Made by a program: the position numbers and the translations under genes
In this document: piece by piece, positions 53,122 through 62,385 of the stretch
Position numbering within the stretch: the stretch's first letter is position 1
Layout of the letters: each line of letters opens with the position of its first letter
The notes under the pieces: generated by a model
What the model was told of the DNA's origin: nothing
What the model saw: only the letters and a program-made list of their open reading frames with translations
Databases searched by the model: none
From: Paenibacillus rhizophilus
GTDB lineage: Bacteria > Bacillota > Bacilli > Paenibacillales > Paenibacillaceae
Reading direction: 5' to 3'
DNA length: 64,000 nt
Assembly (NCBI RefSeq): GCF_003854965.1
Contig: NZ_RQPI01000001.1
Location: 372,001-436,000 of the forward strand

Positions 53122-54378
53122 TTAAAGATCTCCATCCCATTCGCCGATGCCGCTCTGCGCGGCTACTGCCGGCGGCACCGTAATCCTTAGTGCGCCCAAT
53201 GAACGGGCAAGCGTGGAGACTGCGGACTTCGCCGCCGCCATTAAGCCGGAAATATGCGGTCCCTCTCCGGCTTCCCACCACCAGTTGCGCAGAATCAGGT
53301 CACCGGTTGCTTTGTCCATAACAGGTTCGAATCTTGCGGCAAAGCGGTCTCCATACAGCAGCGGCAGTACGTAATATCCGTATTGGCGTTCTCCCGCAGG
53401 CTTATATACTTCCCAGCGGTACTGAAATCCGAACAGCTGGCGGATAAGCTCTCTGTCCCAGATCAGGTTATCGAGTGGAGCCAAAGCAGCGGCGTAATAT
53501 CCGCTATCGAACGGACTCTCGCCGGTTTTGCACTTCAGAATCGTCTCCAGATCAGGGGCATCAGAAGTTCGAATAAAGAGCGGAGGCTTGATTCCTTCCA
53601 CCCTCACTTCCCTGATGGAGTCCGCCAGCAGCAGCCGTTGGATCGCTCCGGCACGATCCGCGCTCTTAATATTACTTATGCCCAGCCAGCCGTCGCCGGC
53701 TCTGTTCCACAGCAGACCGATCGCGCCGATTCGCCGCAGTACGTACCATTCCTGATAGGACTCCTCAGACGGATTGGGTTCCGGTTCTGCAAGGAGTTCT
53801 TTCGGCAGAAGATTAGCCGCGAAATCATAATAGCGGCGGGTGTGAACCCGGTGATGGACGGACAGTTCGCCCCAAAAATACATGCTCTCCAGCGCGGCGC
53901 GGGACAGTCTAGCGGGAGCCCAGGCCCAGTCGACTTTGTCCTTCCAGCCCATATCAAGAGAGGAGAGCGGGCCGCGCTCCGCAATCTCAGCCCGAACGTT
54001 GTGGACCATCGCCATCACGGCTTCATTGGAACCGTAACGGGCGGCTGCGCTGTCTCGAAGTCTGCGGAAGTAAGGCCAATCTTCTGTGCAATAAATCGAC
54101 ATATTCTTGTCCCAGCCGTCGAGCAGCAGCCGGTCTTGATACAGCAGCTCTTGCGCCATTCCGGGTGTAAAGCCGGGGATTCGCGCTTGAAGCACAAGCT
54201 CATGGTTATGGCCGGCTATATTCAGCGGGTCGTATTGGATGCAGTTGACATGCCGGATATAGCGGTAAACGCTTTCTTTCCCGCTCGGCAGCCGATAAGG
54301 GCCGAGACGCTGATGCTTCAGAAGAAACTGCGCAGCCTGGCGTTTGGATACTTTGTAGCTTATCAAAAGCGTCTTCAC
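53122..54378 (-). CDS. YcaQ/AlkX-type winged-helix DNA glycosylase family protein
   Basis: 418 residues of the HTH_42 / AlkZ-like superfamily, which unhooks or excises alkylated and crosslinked bases. The QxD catalytic motif of the YcaQ group is visible in CIQYDPLN near residue 47; the AlkZ group has QxQ. Further typical stretches are WDKNMSIYCTEDWPYF and LAPLDNLIWDR. The GTG at 54378 lies inside the GGAGTGA ribosome site; a TTG at 54366 is an alternative start. Confidence 0.82.
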   Translation of the reverse strand: MKTLLISYKVSKRQAAQFLLKHQRLGPYRLPSGKESVYRYIRHVNCIQYDPLNIAGHNHELVLQARIPGFTPGMAQELLYQDRLLLDGWDKNMSIYCTEDWPYFRRLRDSAAARYGSNEAVMAMVHNVRAEIAERGPLSSLDMGWKDKVDWAWAPARLSRAALESMYFWGELSVHHRVHTRRYYDFAANLLPKELLAEPEPNPSEESYQEWYVLRRIGAIGLLWNRAGDGWLGISNIKSADRAGAIQRLLLADSIREVRVEGIKPPLFIRTSDAPDLETILKCKTGESPFDSGYYAAALAPLDNLIWDRELIRQLFGFQYRWEVYKPAGERQYGYYVLPLLYGDRFAARFEPVMDKATGDLILRNWWWEAGEGPHISGLMAAAKSAVSTLARSLGALRITVPPAVAAQSGIGEWDGDL

Positions 54379-54452
54379 TCCGTTCCGTTGGATGATTAAC
54401 CCATTATAACGAACATGCGTTCCTTTCGCAATGAAAGTTCCTAAATGCAGAA

Positions 54453-54478
54453 GACCCCTGTCCGGTGGGACAGGGGTC
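54453..54478. other. Perfect 11-bp hairpin between two minus-strand genes
   Basis: GACCCCTGTCC-GGTG-GGACAGGGGTC. No T run on either strand, so mRNA processing or weak termination after the ABC exporter operon. Confidence 0.5.
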
Positions 54479-54529
54479 GGCAGATATTAAGAGGAGACAT
54501 CAAAAGTTTCATCGGCAAGGCGGAATGGT

Positions 54530-56626
54530 CTATCCTTGACGGCCCGCCGATTGCATACCGGCCGGAATATGGACAGCCGGGGCGGTCTCGGCAGTTTGAG
54601 CGGTATCCTCCTTCTGGACGGCAGAGCCGGTCTGAAGCTGATACATACGGTAGTAGCGGCCGCCAAGCGCCATCAGCTCATCGTGGCTGCCCCGTTCGAC
54701 GATTTCCCCGCGGTGCAGAACGAGGATTTTGTCTGCGCTGCGGATCGTCGACAGCCGGTGGGCGATGATGAATGTCGTCCGCCCCTTCTTAAGGACTTCC
54801 AGCGCCTGCTGGATGAGGCTCTCCGTCTCGGTGTCGATATTGGATGTGGCCTCATCGAGAATCAGGATCGCAGGGTCGAAGGCGAGCGCGCGGGCGAATG
54901 AGATCAACTGGCGCTGCCCTGCGGACAGCGTGCTGCCTTTTTCCACGACCGGCTCGTCGAAGCCCTGCGGCAGATGGGCAAGCAGCCGGTCCGCGCCGAC
55001 TTCTCTGAGCGCCCATTCCACTTTTTCCCTCGTTATACTCTCGTCTTCCAGGCTGACGTTCGAAGCGATAGTTCCGGTGAACAGAAAAGGGTCCTGAAGG
55101 ACGATGCCCATATGCTTCCGCAGCCACTGTTTCGGAATGTCCGTCGTCTTTTGTCCGTCAATGGAGATCGAGCCGCGCTGCGGGTCGTAGAAACGGAACA
55201 GCAGATTGATGATCGAGCTTTTGCCGGAGCCCGTATGGCCCACCAGGGCGACGGTCTCGCCGGAGCGCGCCTCGAAGGAAATGTCGCGGAGGACAAAGTC
55301 TTTTTTGTAGGCAAAGGAGACATCCTTGAACACCACATTTCCTTTGTAACGGGGCATACCGCCATCGGTTACGCTCTCGCCGGGTTCGTCCATGAGCTTG
55401 AAGACGCGGCCGGCCGATACCATAGAGGTATCAAGATTCGCAAGCTGGTTGACCATGCCGATGATCGGCTGGAACATCCGTCCCAGCACGTCGACGAAGG
55501 CGTAGAGGACGCCCAGCGAAACGATCGTTCCTCCGCTCAGGCTGCCGAACCCGAAATACCAGAGTACGAGCGCGAAGGAAAGACTGCGGAGCGAACCGAC
55601 CAGATTATGCGAGGTAAGCGAGTTGAGATTCAGCATTTTGTTCTGGTACTTCAAATAATCTTCGTTGAGCGTCTCGAATTCGTCCAGCCTCTGCTTCTGG
55701 CGGCGGAAGATGCGGATAATCGACATCCCCTGAATTGACTCGTTAATGATGGCGTTAATCTCACTGAGGCGGGAGCGGATGATCGTGTTATATTTGGTTG
55801 CGACCTTGCGGTACAAAATCACCCACACCACGATGACCGGGGCGATGAACAGACTGACCAGTCCGAGCCGGGCATCCAGCAGGAACAGGGCGGTATAGAC
55901 GCCGATAATGTTGATAATTCCACTGGCGAAGTTGGACAATACGGCGATGAACAGTTCTTTGACCGCTTCCGTATCGTTGGTAACACGGGATACCACTTTG
56001 CCCGCAGGCAGATTATCGAAAAAATAGACCGGCAGCCGCTGAATATGTGCGTACACATCGGTACGCAGCCGGCGGACGACTTGGTTGGCGGATGATTGCA
56101 GCCAGTAGGTCTTGCCGAATTCGGCGAGGATCGAGATGACCAGGAACATTCCGTACAGTCCGACCAGCTTGGTAATGCCCGGGAGCTCCGGTTTGTAAAA
56201 AGCGAACAATTCATCCGTCGTAAGTTTAACGGCCGGATAGCTCAACTTGTTGCCGCCGCTGTCGATTGTGACTTGGCCTGCTTCAAAGCTGCGTTCCCCG
56301 TCTGCCGCTTCGACGGGCTGGCCGATGAAATAGAAGCTTCGTCCAACCTGGAGCAGGCGGACCTCGCCGCCCTTTTCCTCTCCCGGCTTGAACCTGTCTC
56401 CGCGCTTATAATAGGCGTTGTTGTACAGAGCGGCATCGTCTGGCGACGAGGTCTGGTAGTAAGGCTGTTCAATGGCAAGCATATGGTTGTCGATCATGCT
56501 TCTGGCTATAAAAGGGCCCGCCAGCTCCGCCGCGACTCCGATGGAGAGCAGGAGGAGCGCTGCGATGAAGGTTGTCTTCGCATGCAGCGCATATTGCAGC
56601 AGGCGTCTGCCCGTATTTTGTTTCAA
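54530..56626 (-). CDS. Heterodimeric ABC exporter subunit, BmrD-like
   Basis: About 698 residues: six membrane helices with a large extracellular insertion between helices 1 and 2 (about 35-120), then an ATPase domain. Walker A is GHTGSGKSS, signature LSAGQRQ and Walker B ILILDEATS, with the catalytic glutamate intact. The signature departs from LSGGQ. With its partner it matches the BmrC/BmrD plan of one full and one degenerate site. TTG 56626 follows AGGGAGG; a GTG 15 codons upstream is less likely. Confidence 0.85.
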   Translation of the reverse strand: MKQNTGRRLLQYALHAKTTFIAALLLLSIGVAAELAGPFIARSMIDNHMLAIEQPYYQTSSPDDAALYNNAYYKRGDRFKPGEEKGGEVRLLQVGRSFYFIGQPVEAADGERSFEAGQVTIDSGGNKLSYPAVKLTTDELFAFYKPELPGITKLVGLYGMFLVISILAEFGKTYWLQSSANQVVRRLRTDVYAHIQRLPVYFFDNLPAGKVVSRVTNDTEAVKELFIAVLSNFASGIINIIGVYTALFLLDARLGLVSLFIAPVIVVWVILYRKVATKYNTIIRSRLSEINAIINESIQGMSIIRIFRRQKQRLDEFETLNEDYLKYQNKMLNLNSLTSHNLVGSLRSLSFALVLWYFGFGSLSGGTIVSLGVLYAFVDVLGRMFQPIIGMVNQLANLDTSMVSAGRVFKLMDEPGESVTDGGMPRYKGNVVFKDVSFAYKKDFVLRDISFEARSGETVALVGHTGSGKSSIINLLFRFYDPQRGSISIDGQKTTDIPKQWLRKHMGIVLQDPFLFTGTIASNVSLEDESITREKVEWALREVGADRLLAHLPQGFDEPVVEKGSTLSAGQRQLISFARALAFDPAILILDEATSNIDTETESLIQQALEVLKKGRTTFIIAHRLSTIRSADKILVLHRGEIVERGSHDELMALGGRYYRMYQLQTGSAVQKEDTAQTAETAPAVHIPAGMQSAGRQG

Positions 56627-56687
56627 GATGAATGGCACCTCCCTGGTAAATGGTGAACACTTGCTTATCACATTAAAATTGTTTTCT

Positions 56688-58430
56688 TTAGCCCAGATTA
56701 TCCTCCACCTGCTGGCGTTCGTACTGCTCCCGGTACCAGCCGTTCAGCCCGAGCAGCTCCGTATGGGTTCCGCGTTCGATAATTCTCCCGTTGTCGAGCA
56801 CGACGATTTGGTCGGCATGCTCGACGGCTGAGAGGCGGTGGGTGGAAATCAGAGTCGTCTTTCCGGCTCTCTGAGACCGGATGTTATCGACAATCCGCGC
56901 TTCGGTCCGGGCGTCCACCGCCGACAGCGCATCGTCGAGAACCAGGATTTCCGGCTCGGCGATAAAAGCGCGGGACAGCGATACCCGCTGCTTCTGGCCT
57001 CCGGAAAGAGAGACGCCCCGCTCTCCGACAAGCGTATCCAGGCCGCTCTCCAGCGTTTCCAAATCGCTGCGGAAGGCTGCGGTGGAAATCGCCTCCAGAA
57101 TTTTGTCGTCGCTTGCGTTCACGAGTCCGAACTGGATATTTTCGCGCACGGTTTTGGAGAACAAAATTTGTTCCTGCGGCACATAGCCCATCCAGCCGTG
57201 AAGACGGTCAAGCGCTATGTTCTGAATTGGAACGCCTGAAATGAGAATGCTGCCGGTTCCGGTCGGGTATTCATGGAGCAGCTGTTTGAGCAGCGTCGAT
57301 TTGCCGCTGCCGGTGCGGCCGACAACGCCCAGCGTCTCGCCTTTGGACAGCGACAGGCTGACGCCGGTCAGATTATCGATAGTGGACGATGGGTAGCGAA
57401 ACGTCACATTATTGAATTCAATTAAGCCCGGATCGGATACGGCGACCGGATTAGCAACGTCCTGCACATCCGGCACGGCATTCAGCGTCTCATCGATCCG
57501 TTCGAGCGAAGCGCCGCCGCGCTGCATCACATTGATCAGCTCGCCGATGGCGAACATCGGCCATACGATCATGCCGAGGTACATATTGAACGATACGAGG
57601 TCGCCCAGCGTGATCTGATTGCGGAGAACGAGATAAATACCGTACGTCAAGCCGATAATGTAGCTCAGGCCCACGCAGAACCGGATCGTCGGTTCGAAAA
57701 AAGAGTCGACCCTGGCTACGGCCATATTTTTGCGGTAGACGTCATCCGTTATAGCCGCGAAGCGCTTCTCATCCAAGCGCTCCTGCACGTAAGCGCGAAT
57801 GACCCGCACGCCGGATACGGATTCCAGCACCTGGTCGTTCATATCGCCGAAGGCGTCCTGCGCCAAGGTGTAACGGTCATGAATCGCTTTGCCGTATATG
57901 ACCATGGCCACTGCGATCAGCGGCAGCGGCAGCACGGCGGCCAGTGTCAGCTTCCAGCTCACCAGAAAGCCCATGGCAAAGAGTACAACAGCGAAAAAAA
58001 TGGTGGAGTCGACGAGCGTCAGCATGCCGAAGCCCACGGTGACGGATACCGCCCGAATGTCGTTGGTGGCCCGGGCCATCAGATCACCGGTGCGGTTTCG
58101 CTCGAAGAACGAGGGTGTCATCGTAAGCAGGTGGTTCATAAAGCGGGAACGCAGCAGGCGTTCGACCAGGTTCGATCCTCCAAACAGGTTCCGCATCCAT
58201 ATGTAGGTAATCCAGTAGATGATCAGAAGCAGAGCGATAATCATAGCGATATACTTGATCAGAGAACCTGCGGTAATGGAGCCGCGTACGATTTCGTCGA
58301 TAGCGGAACCCAGGAGGCGCGGGGGCAGCAGTTCAATGATGCCCGCTATAATCAGCACGAACAGGCCGATCGTATAGCGCCTTTTCTCCCGGCGGAAGAA
58401 CCAGCCGAGATCTTTTAACACGGAAAACAT
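56688..58430 (-). CDS. Heterodimeric ABC exporter subunit, BmrC-like
   Basis: 580 residues: six membrane helices then an ATPase domain. Walker A GRTGSGKST, signature LSGGQKQR. In Walker B (ILVLDDALS) Asp replaces the catalytic glutamate, as in the degenerate subunit of heterodimeric multidrug exporters. Precedes its partner by 60 bp. SD AAAGGAAGGG before ATG. The 5' leader contains a promoter, a leader peptide and a terminator, as for B. subtilis bmrBCD, which is induced by translation inhibitors. Confidence 0.87.
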   Translation of the reverse strand: MFSVLKDLGWFFRREKRRYTIGLFVLIIAGIIELLPPRLLGSAIDEIVRGSITAGSLIKYIAMIIALLLIIYWITYIWMRNLFGGSNLVERLLRSRFMNHLLTMTPSFFERNRTGDLMARATNDIRAVSVTVGFGMLTLVDSTIFFAVVLFAMGFLVSWKLTLAAVLPLPLIAVAMVIYGKAIHDRYTLAQDAFGDMNDQVLESVSGVRVIRAYVQERLDEKRFAAITDDVYRKNMAVARVDSFFEPTIRFCVGLSYIIGLTYGIYLVLRNQITLGDLVSFNMYLGMIVWPMFAIGELINVMQRGGASLERIDETLNAVPDVQDVANPVAVSDPGLIEFNNVTFRYPSSTIDNLTGVSLSLSKGETLGVVGRTGSGKSTLLKQLLHEYPTGTGSILISGVPIQNIALDRLHGWMGYVPQEQILFSKTVRENIQFGLVNASDDKILEAISTAAFRSDLETLESGLDTLVGERGVSLSGGQKQRVSLSRAFIAEPEILVLDDALSAVDARTEARIVDNIRSQRAGKTTLISTHRLSAVEHADQIVVLDNGRIIERGTHTELLGLNGWYREQYERQQVEDNLG

Positions 58431-58512
58431 GTAAAATCCCTTCCTTTCGAGGGTGGAGTTGCGTCGGCAATAAGTTCAGGGTCAAGCCGGATCGATCAGC
58501 TTCGGTAGGCAG

Positions 58513-58550
58513 CAAAAAAGGCATACCATCCGTTAACGGACGATATGCCT
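58513..58550 (-). terminator. Terminator in the leader of the ABC exporter operon
   Basis: On the minus strand AGGCATA and TCCGTT pair with AACGGA and TATGCCT, followed by TTTTTT, about 80 bases before the BmrC-like start. As it lies between promoter and gene, it must be an attenuator. Confidence 0.82.
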
Positions 58551-58627
58551 GGTTCTCAAACGTATCATGCGCACGGTGCATAACAGCACCGGCGAGGAAA
58601 ATGTTCGGCTTCCCGAAACAAAAGCGG

Positions 58628-58732
58628 CTAGAACGCGCGCTTCCGGGAAAGATTCACCTGCAGGGCTGCTTCGGTATTCGGTTGGATAAGGCTGCCGACA
58701 ATAGTGTGATGGATATCCGTAAATTTAAACAC
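58628..58732 (-). CDS. Leader peptide of the BmrCD-like operon (BmrB-type), 34 residues
   Basis: Minus-strand ORF starting GTG at 58732 behind AAAGGGTGA, with stop TAG. It reads MFKFTDIHHTIVGSL at the N-terminus and NLSRKRAF at the C-terminus. It lies between the predicted promoter and the terminator. The last codons (CTTTCCCGG) can pair with TTTCGGGAAG just after the stop, so a ribosome stalled there would change the fold that leads to the terminator. Function inferred from the analogous bmrB leader. Confidence 0.6.
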   Translation of the reverse strand: MFKFTDIHHTIVGSLIQPNTEAALQVNLSRKRAF

Positions 58733-58787
58733 CGAGATCACCCTTTCGTTAAGATTGGTAATAATTTGCAACGTTTCGCTAATTCAG

Positions 58788-58817
58788 AGTTTATCACCGG
58801 CTCTGCAAATTTGTCAA
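58788..58817 (-). promoter_or_regulatory. Promoter of the ABC exporter operon
   Basis: On the minus strand a perfect TTGACA and TAAACT, 18 bp apart, give a leader of about 350 nt. Confidence 0.65.
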
Positions 58818-58871
58818 ACATATTTTTGAACAAAAAAAGAATTTTAACGAATCGCTCTATTCCGCAAGCGA

Positions 58872-58900
58872 TTGGAATAGAGCTTGGATTAAGGTATGAT
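58872..58900 (+). promoter_or_regulatory. Promoter of the HesB-like gene
   Basis: TTGGAA and TATGAT, 17 bp apart, 31 bp before the ATG. Confidence 0.6.
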
Positions 58901-58930
58901 AAAAGTAATAGACAAAGGAGTTGAAGCTTT

Positions 58931-59269
58931 ATGAGTGTTTCTGTCAGTCCTGAAGCCGCCTCCTGGTTCAAGCGGGAACTCGGTTTGACGGACGGTGCCA
59001 GCATCCGCCTGTTTCCCCGGTACAGCTCGGGCGGCGGACTGCATCCCGGATTCTCGCTGGGCATTGCCGTGGAGCCTCCGGGGCGTCCGGGGCTTGAAGC
59101 CGCCTGCGAAGGTGTCGTATTTTACATGGAGGAGCAGGACCTGTGGTATATGGATGGGTATAATCTGTCCATCGTCTATTCTACGGAAGAAGATGACATC
59201 GAGTACCGGTATGAGCCTGCGCCAGGCGGAGAAGAAGCGCCTACAGCAGCCGCAAGCGCAAATAAGTAA
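58931..59269 (+). CDS. HesB/IscA-like fold protein without cysteines (YneR type)
   Basis: 112 residues of the HesB/YadR/YfhF fold related to A-type Fe-S carriers. The three cysteines that bind clusters in IscA are absent (the only Cys is in AACEGVVF), as in B. subtilis YneR, so it is not an Fe-S carrier of the usual kind. Function unknown. AAAGGAG precedes the ATG. Confidence 0.78.
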   Translation: MSVSVSPEAASWFKRELGLTDGASIRLFPRYSSGGGLHPGFSLGIAVEPPGRPGLEAACEGVVFYMEEQDLWYMDGYNLSIVYSTEEDDIEYRYEPAPGGEEAPTAAASANK

Positions 59270-59334
59270 GAGGGGCTGTCCCTCTTAAGCGCCAAGGATG
59301 CCGGATGTCAGGGGAACACCAAACAACAAACAAA

Positions 59335-59376
59335 CGGGACCGGGGCAAGGAGATTCTCTTGCCCGGTCCCGCTTTT
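59335..59376. terminator. Bidirectional terminator between convergent genes
   Basis: CGGGACCGGGGCAAG pairs with CTTGCCCGGTCCCG, followed by CTTTTC on plus and TTTGTTTGTT on minus. Confidence 0.8.
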
Positions 59377-59411
59377 CATTTCAGTGCCCGGCGGAAGAAT
59401 GGAAAGCCCCG

Positions 59412-59927
59412 TCAGTGGGACCTTCTAAACGTTTCTTCTTCCATGGCAAATTCAAAGTCGTCGATATCGTATACTGTCACGGGAATGCCGCCGTCGATAA
59501 TCCGGTGGATCATCTCGAACTGGTCGGTCAGGATCGGAATCTTTTCCCGCTGCGAAGACAGGAGTAGCTCGGTTTCAATCGGGTCGAACGTCTCGCCGTA
59601 GCTGGCATTGTCCACACTGTTGATAATCGTTATTTGCGACTGCTCTCCAAGCAGAATGGCCGGACTTTTGGCCCAGGGTACGTTCAGGCAGCGGCGGATT
59701 TTTTTCTGGTTGAGCGGTTCTTCGAAATAGGCGATCAGCTCGCCGATCTTGACTTTGACGTGCTGGTCGTCGTCGGGAATATTCATCAGCGGCTCGCCGC
59801 TCTCCCGGAGCTCGTACAGTTCCAGTATGGTTGTGTAAGGAACGATATATTCCACCGGCGTTTTCGGCACCAGCAGCTGGCCGTAAATAGCCATCATCAC
59901 GGCTTCTGTTATAAATTGTCTAGACAT
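59412..59927 (-). CDS. Conserved hypothetical protein, 171 residues
   Basis: Soluble protein with no signal peptide or membrane helix. Visible stretches are IPDDDQHVKVKIGELIAYFEEPLN and a C-terminal acidic VYDIDDFEFAMEEE. I do not recognise a characterised family. AGGAGGATAAAG precedes the ATG, so it is well expressed. It lies downstream of the ypdA/DUF441 pair with a 100-bp gap. Confidence 0.7.
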   Translation of the reverse strand: MSRQFITEAVMMAIYGQLLVPKTPVEYIVPYTTILELYELRESGEPLMNIPDDDQHVKVKIGELIAYFEEPLNQKKIRRCLNVPWAKSPAILLGEQSQITIINSVDNASYGETFDPIETELLLSSQREKIPILTDQFEMIHRIIDGGIPVTVYDIDDFEFAMEEETFRRSH

Positions 59928-60026
59928 CTTTATCCTCCTGAAGTTCGGGGTGCAGCAATAATCCTTAAATACGTTTTAAAAATATCAAAACACTGTACAG
60001 AACAAAAGTCAATAAGCGTGTACCCA

Positions 60027-60470
60027 TTACATTCTCCCGATAATGAGCGACAGTATGCCCGCGGCGATAAGCGGACCGACCGGCACCCCTTTGAAGACGG
60101 CTACCCCGATGACGGTTCCGATCAGCAGACCTGCGACAATCGTCGGCTGGCTGCCGATCAGCGTCGTTCCCCGGCCTCCAAGATAGGCGACAAGGATGCC
60201 GACGCCGATAGCGGTCAGCGATTTCCAGTGCAGGAATGCCTGGCCTATAGTTTGCAGCGAAATCCGCCCGCTTGCCAGCGGCGCCATGACGCCGATCAGC
60301 AGGATGATGATACCGACGGTCAGTCCATATTTTTCGAGCCACGGAAAAGCCTGGTGAAGACCGAGCAGACGCACAAGCAGCAGAGCTACCATGGCGATGG
60401 TCACGGTCGAGTTGCTGCTGATGATGCCGAGGCCAGCCAGCCCCAGAAGAAGCAGGGAAGTATAATCCAT
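60027..60470 (-). CDS. DUF441 family membrane protein
   Basis: 147 residues with four or five membrane helices, rich in Gly, Ile and Leu ([23 protein letters not shown] is too long to be one helix and marks the first hairpin). UPF0756/DUF441 proteins are widespread in Bacilli and uncharacterised. The start is 2 bp after the ypdA stop, with AAGGAGC inside ypdA, so co-transcribed. Confidence 0.85.
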   Translation of the reverse strand: MDYTSLLLLGLAGLGIISSNSTVTIAMVALLLVRLLGLHQAFPWLEKYGLTVGIIILLIGVMAPLASGRISLQTIGQAFLHWKSLTAIGVGILVAYLGGRGTTLIGSQPTIVAGLLIGTVIGVAVFKGVPVGPLIAAGILSLIIGRM

Positions 60471-60472
60471 TG

Positions 60473-61477
60473 TCAGTTCAGCTCCTTGTCTCTGGCCGAC
60501 TGCTTCCCGGCAAGATGCCCGGCGATCAGCGCCCCGTGCCGGCGTCCCGTCTCAATGAAGATTTCATTGGCGTTGCGCCCGGAGGCGATCACGCCCGCCA
60601 CGTATACGCCCGGAATGTTCGTCTCCATCGTCGCCGGATCGAACACGGGCTTATCCATATCGTCGTCCATAAAGACACCTATCGAGGACAGAAGCCTGCG
60701 GTCCGGCCTGAAGCCGGTCATCGCCAGAACAAAATCATTGTCCACTGTGCAGGTTTCTGGCCGGGAAACGGAGGATACCACTACCGTATCCTCCGTGATT
60801 TCGGTAACTCTGGAGGAAAGATGGAGCCGGATTTTTTCCTTCTGCACCATGCTTTCAAAGATCGGACGCACCCAAGGCTTGATATTGCCGGAGATGCTGT
60901 CCCCGCGGTAGATCATGTCGACTTCCGCTCCGACCCGCATCAGTTCCAGGGCCGCGTCGACCGCCGAATTGCTGCCTCCGATAATCGCGACTTTCATGCC
61001 GGTGTACGGATGCGCTTCTCCGAAATAATGAGTCACTTTGGGCAAATCCTCTCCGGGAATGCCGATCCAGTTCGGCTGGTCGAAGTAGCCGGTAGATATC
61101 ACGACGGAGGCCGCCCGCCGGGTCTGGCGCTCGCCGCGCCGGTTCACCGTATGTACGCCGAATTTCCCGTCTTCGAGCCGCTCGATAGCGGTCGCTTCTT
61201 CATATGCGGCAATCTCCAGACCATGCTTCTCGGCGGCCTTGCGGTAGTAGACGAGCGCTTCATGGCGGAATGGCTTCTCATTCGGCGTCGTAAAGGGTAC
61301 ATCACCGATTTCCAGCAGCTCCGGGGTGCTGAAGAACTGCATATGAGTAGGGTACAGGTAGATGGAATGGACAATAAAGTTTTTCTCCACAATAATCGCG
61401 GAGAGGCCCTGCCGGCGGCATTCGATAGCGGCGGACAAGCCGCAGGGCCCGGCTCCGATAATTATCACATCATGCAT
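60473..61477 (-). CDS. ypdA: YpdA family bacillithiol disulfide reductase
   Basis: 334-residue flavoprotein of the YpdA group, which uses NADPH to reduce oxidised bacillithiol in Firmicutes. FAD-binding [14 protein letters not shown] is at the N-terminus and the NADPH domain has [15 protein letters not shown] near 165. It lacks a CxxC redox pair as the family does. The first half binds FAD again through [10 protein letters not shown] near the C-terminus. ATG with GGGAGG upstream. Confidence 0.92.
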   Translation of the reverse strand: MHDVIIIGAGPCGLSAAIECRRQGLSAIIVEKNFIVHSIYLYPTHMQFFSTPELLEIGDVPFTTPNEKPFRHEALVYYRKAAEKHGLEIAAYEEATAIERLEDGKFGVHTVNRRGERQTRRAASVVISTGYFDQPNWIGIPGEDLPKVTHYFGEAHPYTGMKVAIIGGSNSAVDAALELMRVGAEVDMIYRGDSISGNIKPWVRPIFESMVQKEKIRLHLSSRVTEITEDTVVVSSVSRPETCTVDNDFVLAMTGFRPDRRLLSSIGVFMDDDMDKPVFDPATMETNIPGVYVAGVIASGRNANEIFIETGRRHGALIAGHLAGKQSARDKELN

Positions 61478-61595
61478 AAAGCGGACAACCTCCCGTAGTT
61501 TCCTCGCATTTACTGTCTACGTCTGAAACGTGTAAACTAAATCCTACCTCAATTTGCGCCTTTTTTCCAGGGGAGACGGGCTAGCGCTTATTCAT

Positions 61596-61640
61596 TTGCT
61601 TAAAGGTCGTTCATTGTATATAATTAGATATATATCTAAT
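61596..61640 (+). promoter_or_regulatory. Promoter overlapped by a perfect palindromic operator
   Basis: TTGCTT and TATAAT are 17 bp apart. ATTAGATATATATCTAAT (61623-61640), a perfect 18-base palindrome, overlaps the -10 and start region. Binding of the downstream ArsR-type protein would block its own promoter. Confidence 0.75.
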
Positions 61641-61669
61641 GAGTTTCGTCCAAGAGGAGAGTGTCCGCA

Positions 61670-62266
61670 TTGCAGCTCGATAAAATCGTTGGTTATCATA
61701 AAGCCCTCGCCGATCCCACCCGTCTTCGCATGCTTCTGCTGCTGTCTAAGGGGGAAATGCACGGCCAGGCGCTGGCGGAGAAGCTGAATCTGTCGCAGCC
61801 TACGGTAACGCATCATGCGGCCAAACTGCGCTCGGCAGCGCTTATCAAGGAACGCCGCGACAAGAACACCGTGTACTTTAAGCTGAATACGGAGTTTATC
61901 CGGAATGGCGGGGAGGCGTCGCTGCGGTTTATTTTTGACAAGGGGGCAAGTGAGATGGAAGAGGAGAGCAAGGAACAGAATCTGAAGGAATCGGTGATCC
62001 GCAATTTCTTTGCCAAGGACGGACGTCTGCGGCAGATTCCGGCGCAATACAAGAAAAAACTGATCGCCCTCCAGCATATTGTCGAACAGTTGAAGCCGGG
62101 CGTGGTATATAGCGAGAAAGAAATCAACGCCTTCATCAAACAGTACCATGACGACTTTGCCACCATCCGCCGCGAGTTTATCATGCATCAGTTCATGTAC
62201 AGGGAGAACGACAAGTATGAGCTCAATCCGCGTGAAATATGGACGCATTGGGAATCTGTCAAATAA
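61670..62266 (+). CDS. ArsR-type regulator with DUF2087 domain
   Basis: 198 residues. An N-terminal winged helix (about 5-75; ALADPTRLRMLLLLS and LSQPTVTHHAAKL) and a C-terminal DUF2087 domain (about 115-190; FFAKDGRLRQIPAQYKKK, YSEKEINAFIKQYHDDFATIRREF). TTG 61670 lies nine bases after GAGGAGA; an in-frame GTG at 61661 touches that site. No metal-binding cysteines, so the signal is unlikely to be a classic ArsR metal. Confidence 0.85.
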   Translation: MQLDKIVGYHKALADPTRLRMLLLLSKGEMHGQALAEKLNLSQPTVTHHAAKLRSAALIKERRDKNTVYFKLNTEFIRNGGEASLRFIFDKGASEMEEESKEQNLKESVIRNFFAKDGRLRQIPAQYKKKLIALQHIVEQLKPGVVYSEKEINAFIKQYHDDFATIRREFIMHQFMYRENDKYELNPREIWTHWESVK

Positions 62267-62385
62267 TCGTCTTATAAATCGTACGGTTCTGTGACAGTAA
62301 GAATTTGATTTGATTAAAATTAAGATTGTGGAATAAAATAGAATTGTAAGCGTTATCTATGGCAACTAGAAAGGAGTCTTTCGAA

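Noticed and set aside
58601..58924. A 107-codon plus-strand frame upstream of the HesB-like gene
   Set aside because: It overlaps the minus-strand promoter and leader peptide, lacks a ribosome site and ends inside the next gene's promoter.
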